Shown here one piece after another: positions 1 to 5,890 of a stretch of DNA of 6,497 nucleotides (the first letter of the stretch is position 1; the number at the start of each line of letters is the position of its first letter). The position numbers and the translations under genes are program-made. The stretch lies in the NCBI GenBank assembly GCA_902462635.1, contig CABQCN010000085.1:1-6497 (forward strand). Direction: 5' to 3'. The DNA comes from an uncultured Oscillospiraceae bacterium (GTDB lineage Bacteria > Bacillota > Clostridia > UBA1212 > UBA1255). The notes under the pieces were generated by a model. It was not told where the DNA came from. It was given only the letters and a program-made list of their open reading frames with translations, and did not search any database.

Positions 1-1032
1 GGTCCGCCAGATTTTATCCAGCAATTCGTCTCCGCAGGAAAAGGAACCTGTAATTTCCGGAAAATACGTACGCTGCCAAAAGCGGCACGCGTGTACTTGT
101 ATGGCTTTCGGGTCGCCGATTATATGGATTTCCACATATCTGCCGCCGCGCGGCGTGAGGTTTCCGATTTTCTGCCGGCCCTCTTTTAAAATATAACGAT
201 CCAGATTACAGGAAGCTCCGCCGGAAAGCGTAATATAGGGCGCTACCCGCCCATCCGTTAATGTTTCCGCATATGCGATTTCCAATACGGTTCCTGCAGG
301 CGCCGTAACCTCCGCGCCAAAAGAGAAAAGGCAGATTTTACGCAAATCATAGCGGATCCAGAGACCTTCGGCATCCGCGGCATCCACCGGCTGAAGCGCC
401 CTTAGATAAAATGCTGCCGGGATATCGTCATTCTCATACCCGAAGCGTTGTGAGAGCAGTCCGCCTCCCGCCGGCGCGGCCTCCAGCTCGGCCAGGCTGA
501 CGGATTTTGCCGCGGCGTTGGTAAAATTCCCGTACGGATCGCGGCCGTTTTCCAAAAAAACAGGCGTTTCCCAGTTTTCCGCCTGAAACGCGGCGCCCTC
601 CGGTTCGCAGGGAAGCTTGTCAATCCTACAGCATTCCATCCAACCGAGCTGCGGATTGATCCTTCGGACTTTGCTTTGATATGCCTCCAGCCGGGCGCAT
701 TTCCAGCAGATTTCCGTTTCCGGCGCCCCGCAGGCGAAAAAAGGAGCGGTGTTCATCAACATCCGCGTCGGAACGCCGATACTGTGTACAACCGCGTAAA
801 TAACATTCACCCCCTGCCGTACTTTGCAGGGGACCGTTTCGCACGCCGGATGCGCATCGTCAAAACGATACGGCCCTTCCGTAAGAAAAGCGCCGTTCCA
901 GAAAACCCGGAACCAGGAACAGCCGGAGACGGTAATCGCGGTTTCCCGCGCTGTGCTGCTGTAAAACGTTCCGCGGAACGCCGCGTAGAGGTCGATATTA
1001 TCCGCCGCGTCTTTTAACCACATTTTTTGCAT
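1..1032 (-). CDS. GH78-like (alpha-L-rhamnosidase type) glycoside hydrolase, N-terminal 344 residues, runs off left edge
   Basis: I translated the minus strand from the ATG at 1032 to base 1 and found 344 codons without a stop, so the gene continues beyond the left edge. Residues about 15-100 look like the beta-sandwich that opens many GH78 proteins (FRGTF at 19-23, WNGAFLTEGPYRF at 45-57). Residues 224-263 match the Bac_rhamnosid-type domain pattern (IRYDL at 226-230, APAGTVLEIAYAETLTDGRV at 244-263). Then come LDRYILKEG (277-285), TPRGGRYVEI (293-302) and GSFSCGDELLDKIW (329-342), the usual lead-in to the catalytic alpha/alpha barrel. The barrel and its acidic catalytic residues lie off the window, so activity and substrate are untested; family members generally release terminal L-rhamnose from glycans or glycosides. 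No signal peptide is visible and there are 13 cysteines, which suggests a cytoplasmic enzyme. The start is set by AAGGG nine bases upstream; an in-frame ATG at 1023 is the alternative. The gene begins inside the methyltransferase gene (35-base overlap), so translational coupling is likely. Confidence 0.85.
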   Translation of the reverse strand, partial: MQKMWLKDAADNIDLYAAFRGTFYSSTARETAITVSGCSWFRVFWNGAFLTEGPYRFDDAHPACETVPCKVRQGVNVIYAVVHSIGVPTRMLMNTAPFFACGAPETEICWKCARLEAYQSKVRRINPQLGWMECCRIDKLPCEPEGAAFQAENWETPVFLENGRDPYGNFTNAAAKSVSLAELEAAPAGGGLLSQRFGYENDDIPAAFYLRALQPVDAADAEGLWIRYDLRKICLFSFGAEVTAPAGTVLEIAYAETLTDGRVAPYITLSGGASCNLDRYILKEGRQKIGNLTPRGGRYVEIHIIGDPKAIQVHACRFWQRTYFPEITGSFSCGDELLDKIWRT

Positions 1033-1636
1033 TCTTTCGAGCCCTTTCCAGCTTTCTTGACAGATGCTGCGCTTTTTTTTCTTTCTCCGGCGGACGTGCT
1101 GCGCGCTTCTCCGCCGTGAAAACATAGTATCCGTCTATTTCTTTTATTTTGACACCGCCGAACACAGAAGTCAATTTGTTTTTATACCAATCGAGTCGTT
1201 TTGTTACCAGGAGCATTCTGCCGCCGACGAGAAGGCGGCGGAACGCTCCTTCAATGAAGCGCCTTGCCACGGAAAAGTCGGCATGATACGGCGGATTGCT
1301 CAGAATGATTGTAAAATCGCGATCCGTAAGATTCTCAAAACCGTCGCTTTGCACGATACGAAGGGATTCCGCGCCGTTGCGCAATGCGTTTTGTCTTGAA
1401 AGCGCCACGGCCTGCGGTAAGAGATCGCACAGGATCACGTTCTGCGCACCGACTATTTGCGCCGCATAAATTCCTACCGGTCCGTAGCCGCAGCCGAGAT
1501 CGAGTACTTTATCGCCGGCCCGGAATGCCGCCTGGGAGAGCATGGCGCGCGTACCCGTATCGATTTTACCGGGCGAAAATATTGTATCGTCTGTTTCAAA
1601 GCACAGCGTATAGCCGTCTATTGTTTCAGTGAACAT
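998..1636 (-). CDS. Class I SAM-dependent methyltransferase, RsmC/YbxB type (MTS domain)
   Basis: This 212-residue protein carries the class I methyltransferase signatures. Motif I is VLDLGCGYGPVGI at 44-56, which binds S-adenosylmethionine. An acidic residue (D71) follows the second strand, and the motif IV tetrapeptide NPPY sits at 114-117. NPPY is typical of enzymes that methylate exocyclic or ring nitrogens of nucleobases or of glutamine. The opening FSPGKIDTGTRAML (20-33) resembles the 'F(S)...iD.Gt..L' lead of RsmC-like proteins. E. coli RsmC makes m2G1207 in 16S rRNA but has an extra N-terminal domain; this short form resembles B. subtilis YbxB, so rRNA is the likely but unproven substrate. 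Residues 176-212 form a Lys/Arg-rich tail beyond the fold that could contact RNA. The ATG at 1636 has GGAG (1645-1648) eight bases upstream and lies inside the end of murG (19-base overlap). I give no gene symbol because the target base is not evident from sequence. Confidence 0.9.
   Translation of the reverse strand: MFTETIDGYTLCFETDDTIFSPGKIDTGTRAMLSQAAFRAGDKVLDLGCGYGPVGIYAAQIVGAQNVILCDLLPQAVALSRQNALRNGAESLRIVQSDGFENLTDRDFTIILSNPPYHADFSVARRFIEGAFRRLLVGGRMLLVTKRLDWYKNKLTSVFGGVKIKEIDGYYVFTAEKRAARPPEKEKKAQHLSRKLERARKNAKNVVKRRGG
1042..1046 (-). promoter_or_regulatory. Ribosome binding site of the GH78-like gene (AAGGG)
   Basis: Read on the minus strand, AAGGG lies nine bases before the ATG at 1032, inside the 3' end of the methyltransferase gene. 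It favours the 1032 start over the in-frame ATG at 1023, which would sit 18 bases away. Confidence 0.6.
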
Positions 1637-2712
1637 CGGATTTGCTCCGCGATGATCTCCGCGATCGCGTTCACGCCGTTCGTATTTTTATCGGATTCCA
1701 TTGCGGCGATCATTTTTTGTTTGTCTTTCTCCAGATAAGCAACAGCCGACAGAAATGTGGAAGGCGTAATGTTTTCCTCTTTTAAAACGATTGCGTATCC
1801 TCTTTTCTCAAAAGATTCCGCGTTCAGGATCTGATCTCCGCGGCTTGCGGAGAGGGGAAGGGGGATCAGGATCATCGGCTTGTGCAGGGCCAGAAATTCA
1901 TGGATCGCATTCGAACCGGCGCGGGAAATGACAAAGTCCGCCAAAGCCAGCGCATCCGGTAGCTCTTCCGAAATAAATTCGAACTGACGGTAGGATGGTT
2001 CATAATTCTGATATTTTTCCAGGATATTGCCTTTCCCGCATAAATGGATGATATTATAATTCTTAATCAGCGCCGGAATATTCTCGCGCACCGCTTTGTT
2101 GAGCGCCAGCGAACCGAGGCTGCCGCCCATGATCAGAATTACGGGTTTGCCGTCGAATCCGTATCTTACGCGCGCGCGCGCAGCGTCGCCCCGGAACAAT
2201 TCCGGGCGCACGGGGGCGCCGGTATAAACGCCAAGTCCGTTCGGTAAATCCTTCACCGTATCCGGAAACGTGGTACAGATCTTCGTGGCGTACCGCGCGG
2301 AGATTTTGTTGGCGAGGCCGGGCGTAAGATCGGACTCATGCGCGATTACGGGAATTTTATAATGGTGGGCCGCGGCGGCGACCGGCACCGATACGAATCC
2401 GCCCTTTGAAAAAACAACGGCGGGACGGATTTCATTCATCAATTTTTTGGCATCGTTATATCCCGCCATCACACGGAACGGATCGGAGAAATTTTTCCAA
2501 GAAAAATACCGCCGCAGCTTTCCTGTCCGCACGCTGTGGTATGTAATCTCCGGCTGTTTTGCCACGATTTCTTTCTCGATCCCGTCCTCCGAGCCGATAT
2601 AATGGATCTCCAGATGGGAAAATTTACTTTTTAAAACGGGAATCAACGCCAGATTGGGGGTGACATGCCCGGCGCTGCCGCCGCCTGTAAAGACCACAGA
2701 GATTTTACGCAA
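1618..2712 (-). CDS. murG: UDP-N-acetylglucosamine--lipid I N-acetylglucosaminyltransferase MurG
   Basis: MurG transfers GlcNAc from UDP-GlcNAc to lipid I on the cytoplasmic face of the membrane, making lipid II, the last intracellular step of peptidoglycan precursor synthesis. It is a GT28, GT-B fold enzyme. With a TTG start at 2712 the protein has 364 residues, normal for the family. The N-domain P-loop-like motif is TGGGSAGHVTP (9-19, with H16), followed by KGGFVSVP (103-110) and HESDLTPG (125-132). The C-domain donor site has GGSLGS (196-201), SRAGSNAIHE (263-272) and RGDQILNAESF (291-301). HESD and GGSLGS replace the HEQN and GGSQGA of E. coli MurG, a variation I associate with clostridial homologues. 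An in-frame TTG at 2727 would add five residues (MEWSF), but it overlaps the GGAG that serves the 2712 start. The gene lies 33 bases after the preceding membrane-protein gene and overlaps the methyltransferase gene by 19 bases. No other mur or division genes are in the window. Confidence 0.96.
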   Translation of the reverse strand: MRKISVVFTGGGSAGHVTPNLALIPVLKSKFSHLEIHYIGSEDGIEKEIVAKQPEITYHSVRTGKLRRYFSWKNFSDPFRVMAGYNDAKKLMNEIRPAVVFSKGGFVSVPVAAAAHHYKIPVIAHESDLTPGLANKISARYATKICTTFPDTVKDLPNGLGVYTGAPVRPELFRGDAARARVRYGFDGKPVILIMGGSLGSLALNKAVRENIPALIKNYNIIHLCGKGNILEKYQNYEPSYRQFEFISEELPDALALADFVISRAGSNAIHEFLALHKPMILIPLPLSASRGDQILNAESFEKRGYAIVLKEENITPSTFLSAVAYLEKDKQKMIAAMESDKNTNGVNAIAEIIAEQIRCSLKQ

Positions 2713-2721
2713 AAAAGACCA

Positions 2722-2725
2722 CTCC
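2722..2725 (-). promoter_or_regulatory. Ribosome binding site that sets the murG TTG start (GGAG)
   Basis: On the minus strand GGAG is followed by nine bases and then TTG at 2712, the ideal spacing. The upstream in-frame TTG at 2727 shares a base with this site and has no purine-rich sequence of its own. The resulting N terminus, MRKISVVFTGGG, begins directly at the first beta strand, as in other MurG proteins. Confidence 0.7.
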
Positions 2726-2745
2726 AAAATATTTTTATATTTCCA

Positions 2746-3696
2746 TCAAACGCCTGAATCCTTATAGCGCTTGTGCTTCCGGTACTTGCGTACGCACCAT
2801 AAAACCGAAAGCCCCACGACCGTTCCGGAGACGACGATCAGAAAGATGCATTTCACAATATAATATATGTTTACTTTCGTTTTCAGTTCACCCGGTATTT
2901 CCACATATCTGTGGAGGTCTGTTGCTTTGCGGATCCCGGCCTCGTTATAATCGAACTGAAAGCCCCGCAGGGTAGATTCGTACTGCAGAACGCCGTTTTC
3001 CGCGTCCTGCCTGTAATAATATACTTGCAGGCTTTGCGGCCGGTTATCCATTTCCTGCTGCAAAATATCGACAGCCCGGTACACGACGCCTTTATACTCC
3101 TCCATGGTGATATTTTCTCCGCGGATCTCTAAGGTAAAAGATAAGCTGCCGCCGTACGCTTTGAGCGCGTTTTTAATCGTTTCTTCGTTTTCTGCGGCGC
3201 CTTGCGCCTCCGCGGAGGGATATGCGGAATCCTTTACCGGAATATCGATCGTGCTGTACCAGATAGCCGTTTTATCGGAATATTGATCCGTCCATTTCTG
3301 ATTCAGGAACGCGTTCAGATAATCTTCCGTAACAGACTCGAAGGATTTGTTCCGCAGATAGGCATGGTAATATCCGTCGTAACGCACCTTGAAGTTCTTG
3401 ACTCCGATTTCGCATGGCTTACCATCGGCGGTACCGTTGTAGATGTAGTTCCCCGAAGCTTTGTCATAGCGGTCGTACGATACGATTTCACCGCCGTACG
3501 TTTTTTCCATGAAAGAGGCGGCCGTAAATCGGTTCAGCAGACTGCCTGGGAAGAACCCGGCGTCCGCCAGCGCGAGGGACAACAGACAAATCCCCAAAGC
3601 GATTGCAAGGGCAATCAGCAGCGGTTTCAAAACCTTCCACATCTTGCCCTTGTTTTCGTTATCGTAATCTTCATATTTACTGCGTTTTGCTGCCAT
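2746..3696 (-). CDS. Unknown protein with N- and C-terminal membrane segments, possibly YfjL-like
   Basis: I do not recognise a function for this 316-residue protein. Its layout is clear. A charged cytoplasmic N terminus (1-20) leads into a hydrophobic segment at about 22-44 (LKPLLIALAIALGICLLSLA). A region of about 230 mainly polar residues follows (46-274), then a second hydrophobic segment at about 277-301, and a basic tail with KYRKHKRYK (304-312). By the positive-inside rule both ends face the cytoplasm and the middle lies outside. The outer part begins FMEKTYGGEIVSYDRYDKASGNYIY-like (62-86, quoted loosely) and includes YDGYYHAYL (106-114). This faintly recalls the YfjL-like domain of Firmicutes surface proteins, a tentative resemblance from memory. 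It sits 21 bases after tpiA and 33 before murG, so it is probably co-transcribed. The ATG at 3696 has no convincing Shine-Dalgarno sequence, so translation may depend on coupling to tpiA. An ATG at 3642 (Met19) is possible, but the AAGGG before it is only about four bases away. Confidence 0.85.
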   Translation of the reverse strand: MAAKRSKYEDYDNENKGKMWKVLKPLLIALAIALGICLLSLALADAGFFPGSLLNRFTAASFMEKTYGGEIVSYDRYDKASGNYIYNGTADGKPCEIGVKNFKVRYDGYYHAYLRNKSFESVTEDYLNAFLNQKWTDQYSDKTAIWYSTIDIPVKDSAYPSAEAQGAAENEETIKNALKAYGGSLSFTLEIRGENITMEEYKGVVYRAVDILQQEMDNRPQSLQVYYYRQDAENGVLQYESTLRGFQFDYNEAGIRKATDLHRYVEIPGELKTKVNIYYIVKCIFLIVVSGTVVGLSVLWCVRKYRKHKRYKDSGV

Positions 3697-3717
3697 ATCG
3701 GTTTTGCCGCGTCTTTC

Positions 3718-4476
3718 TTACGCCTGGTAGCCTGCGATTATGGTAAAATCTTTCACCTTGAGGCTGGCGCCGCCTACGAGGCCGCCGTCGATATCGGGCA
3801 TACTGAACAGTGCCTGCGATGTTTCTGCGTTGACGCTTCCGCCGTATTGAATCCGGACTTTTTCCGCCGTAGCGTTTCCATAAAGCGCCCGGACGGTGTC
3901 GCGGATGATTTTACAAACCTCCTGCGCCTGCTCCGTTGTCGCCGTTCTGCCCGTACCGATCGCCCAGATCGGCTCGTATGCGATAATCAGCGTTTCGACC
4001 TGCTCCGCGCTCAGATCTTTGAGCGCAACTTTTACCTGATATCTCACATGTTCTTCCGTCACGCCCTCGTCCCTTTGCAGGAGCGATTCTCCAACGCAGA
4101 GAATCGGCTTTAATCCGTATTTGAACGCTGCGTGTGCTTTGCGGTTCACGGTTTCGTTCGTTTCCGCGAAATATTCTCTTCTTTCGGAATGGCCGATGAT
4201 AACGTATTCCACGCCGAGATCTTTCAGCATTTCACCGGAAATTTCGCCGGTATAGGCGCCTTTTTCTTCCCAGTGCATATTCTGCGCAGCGATTTTGATG
4301 TTACTGCCTTCCGACGCCGTCAGCGCCGCGGGAATGCAAACGAACGGCACGGCCGCGATGATCTCGTTGCCGATCCCTTTGACGGATTCCTTCAGTTCCA
4401 TAATAAATTCTGCGGTTTCCGCCGGTGTTTTATTCATTTTCCAGTTGCCTGCGATTACTTTTGTTCTGCTCATCAT
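3718..4476 (-). CDS. tpiA: Triosephosphate isomerase
   Basis: This cytoplasmic enzyme interconverts dihydroxyacetone phosphate and glyceraldehyde 3-phosphate in glycolysis and gluconeogenesis, acting as a dimeric TIM barrel. At 252 residues it has the usual length. All key residues are present: N11 and K13 in AGNWKMN (9-15), the electrophilic H96 in IIGHSERR (93-100), the catalytic base E168 in AYEPIWAIGTG (166-176, which includes the phosphate-gripping loop 6), the YGGSV phosphate loop (211-215) and GGLVGGASL (231-239). C127 in ILCVGE is the conserved family cysteine. The ATG at 4476 has AAGGAG (4485-4490) eight bases upstream; a second ATG directly follows at 4473 and fits less well. The gene starts 24 bases after the pgk stop, so the two genes share a transcript. 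The usual Firmicutes neighbours gpmI and eno do not follow; a membrane-protein gene does. Confidence 0.99.
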   Translation of the reverse strand: MMSRTKVIAGNWKMNKTPAETAEFIMELKESVKGIGNEIIAAVPFVCIPAALTASEGSNIKIAAQNMHWEEKGAYTGEISGEMLKDLGVEYVIIGHSERREYFAETNETVNRKAHAAFKYGLKPILCVGESLLQRDEGVTEEHVRYQVKVALKDLSAEQVETLIIAYEPIWAIGTGRTATTEQAQEVCKIIRDTVRALYGNATAEKVRIQYGGSVNAETSQALFSMPDIDGGLVGGASLKVKDFTIIAGYQA

Positions 4477-4500
4477 ATTTGATACTCCTTATATCCGCGA

Positions 4501-5706
4501 TTATTTATCTAAAAGGCATGCGATTCCGGGCAGGACCTTCCCTTCCAGAAATTCCAGCGATGCGCCGCCGCCCGTAGAAACGTGTGTGATTTTATCGGCA
4601 TATCCCATTTTTTTCACAGCCGCCGCCGAATCTCCGCCGCCTACGATCGTGATCGCATCCGTTTCCGCCATTGCTTTCGCAATTGCGATGGTCCCTTCCG
4701 CCAGCACCGGATTTTCGAATACGCCCATCGGCCCGTTCCATACGACAGTCTTGGCCGTCTTCACAGCGTCTGCAAACAGTTTCGCCGTTTCGCAGCCGAT
4801 GTCGAGTCCCTGCATTTCCGCCGGAATCGCGTCGACAGAAACGGATTTTACGTCGATCGGAGCGTCGATCGGATCCGGGAACGCTGCTGCGATTTTGGTG
4901 TCAATGGGGAGGAGCAGCTTCTTGCCCAGCTTCGCGGCTTTGTCGATCATTTCCTTGCAATAATCGAGCTTCGTTTCATCCACAAGCGATTTGCCGACTT
5001 CTTTGCCCTGCGCTTTCAGGAACGTGTATGCCATACCGCCGCCGATGATCAGCGTATCGCATTTTTCAAGCAGGTTGGAAATGACGTTCAGCTTGTCTGC
5101 AACTTTGGCGCCGCCAAGAATCGCCACAAACGGCCGTTCCGGATTTGCCAGCGCTTTTCCCATAATGCTGATTTCCTTCTGAATCAGATAACCGGAAACA
5201 GCGGGCAGATAATCTGCAATGCCGGCTGTCGTAGCATGTGCCCTGTGCGCCGTGCCGAACGCGTCGTTGACATAAATTTCCGCAAGACCGGCAAGTTCTT
5301 TCGCAAACGCAGGATCGTTTTTCTCTTCTTCCTTGTGGAAACGCGCGTTCTCCAGCATCATGGCCTGTCCCTCTTTCAGGGCTGCGGCCTTTGCCTTTGC
5401 GTCGTCTCCGATCACGTCTTTTGCCTGGAGAACTTCCGTACCCAGAAGTTCTCCGAGCCTTTTGGAAGCCGGAGTCATGGAATATTTCGGATTGTATTCG
5501 CCTTTGGGCTTGCCCATATGGGAAACTAAAATGACCTTCGCTTTCTGATCGATCAGATATTTTATGGTAGGAAGCGCCGCCACGATCCTCTTGTCATCGG
5601 TAATATTTCCTTCCGCGTTAAGCGGCACGTTGAAGTCGACTCTTACGATAACCTTCTTACCCGTTACGTCGATATCCTCAACGCATTTTTTGTTATAATA
5701 CCCCAT
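4501..5706 (-). CDS. pgk: Phosphoglycerate kinase
   Basis: Phosphoglycerate kinase transfers the acyl phosphate of 1,3-bisphosphoglycerate to ADP, giving 3-phosphoglycerate and ATP, the first ATP-yielding step of glycolysis. The 401 residues match the usual bacterial length and both Rossmann-like lobes are complete. The N-lobe substrate site shows VRVDFNVPL (21-29, with R22, D24 and N26), R40, SHMGKPKG (62-69), ENARFHKEE (119-127, with R122) and HRAHAT (154-159). The C-lobe nucleotide site shows GGAKVADK (198-205), WNGPMGVFE (323-331), GGGDSAAA (356-363) and [14 protein letters not shown] (377-390). The ATG at 5706 is preceded by AAGGAG (5716-5721) with a nine-base spacer, a strong site fitting a highly expressed gene. 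It appears to be the first gene of the transcript, with a promoter just upstream. No gap or cggR gene adjoins it; the gene upstream is an unrelated AT-rich one. Confidence 0.99.
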   Translation of the reverse strand: MGYYNKKCVEDIDVTGKKVIVRVDFNVPLNAEGNITDDKRIVAALPTIKYLIDQKAKVILVSHMGKPKGEYNPKYSMTPASKRLGELLGTEVLQAKDVIGDDAKAKAAALKEGQAMMLENARFHKEEEKNDPAFAKELAGLAEIYVNDAFGTAHRAHATTAGIADYLPAVSGYLIQKEISIMGKALANPERPFVAILGGAKVADKLNVISNLLEKCDTLIIGGGMAYTFLKAQGKEVGKSLVDETKLDYCKEMIDKAAKLGKKLLLPIDTKIAAAFPDPIDAPIDVKSVSVDAIPAEMQGLDIGCETAKLFADAVKTAKTVVWNGPMGVFENPVLAEGTIAIAKAMAETDAITIVGGGDSAAAVKKMGYADKITHVSTGGGASLEFLEGKVLPGIACLLDK

Positions 5707-5757
5707 GTCAAAACACTCCTTATTTATAGTAAAATACGGTAAAACACACCGCTGAAT

Positions 5758-5786
5758 ATATTACTACGTTTTCCGGTAAAATTCAA
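5758..5786 (-). promoter_or_regulatory. Probable sigma-A type promoter for pgk and the genes after it
   Basis: On the minus strand TTGAAT (5786-5781) and TAATAT (5763-5758) are separated by exactly 17 bases. Each matches four of six consensus bases. A start near 5751 would give a leader of about 45 bases before the pgk ATG, containing the AAGGAG site. This is the only stretch in the window where a promoter for the block is expected. Alternative hexamers nearby (TATATT three bases further on) have poorer spacing. The remainder of the 184-base intergenic region (5707-5890) shows no gene, RNA or convincing terminator. Confidence 0.5.
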
Positions 5787-5890
5787 CAAAAACTTGTCCC
5801 TGCCGGCAGCTCCCGCGCAAATCCGGTATCAAATTCAGGTAAAACAATACAGTAGTTCCATAAATTAGCTCTTAAAAATACTTCTGATCC

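Noticed and set aside
402..844. Two short minus-strand open frames (402-623 and 626-844)
   Set aside because: Both are out of frame with the continuous 344-codon GH78-like frame that covers them and shows clear family motifs.
2169..2181. Alternating CG run of 13 bases
   Set aside because: It lies inside murG and encodes part of an Ala-Arg stretch (AARARVRYG). Codon choice explains it, and I see no regulatory role.
2728..2760. Possible internal promoter before murG (minus-strand TATAAA)
   Set aside because: No acceptable -35 hexamer occurs at 16-18 bases from it, and the 33-base AT-rich gap alone explains the match.
3202..4113. Plus-strand open frame of 303 codons
   Set aside because: It lies antisense to tpiA and the membrane-protein gene, both well supported. 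Its translation is Arg- and Cys-rich with no family pattern, as expected of a shadow in GC-rich DNA.
4582..5529. Plus-strand open frame of 315 codons
   Set aside because: It is wholly antisense to pgk, whose motifs are intact from end to end. The translation is full of Arg, Cys and Phe and has no recognisable domain.
5716..5735. Second -10-like sequence TATAAA close to the pgk ribosome binding site
   Set aside because: Transcription from it would begin at or beyond the AAGGAG site and remove the leader needed for translation.
5791..5820. Possible terminator of the AT-rich gene (GC-rich palindrome followed by a short T run on the minus strand)
   Set aside because: The palindrome cannot form a stem longer than three base pairs with a workable loop. 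The T run is separated from it by GGACAAG, so it does not fit an intrinsic terminator.
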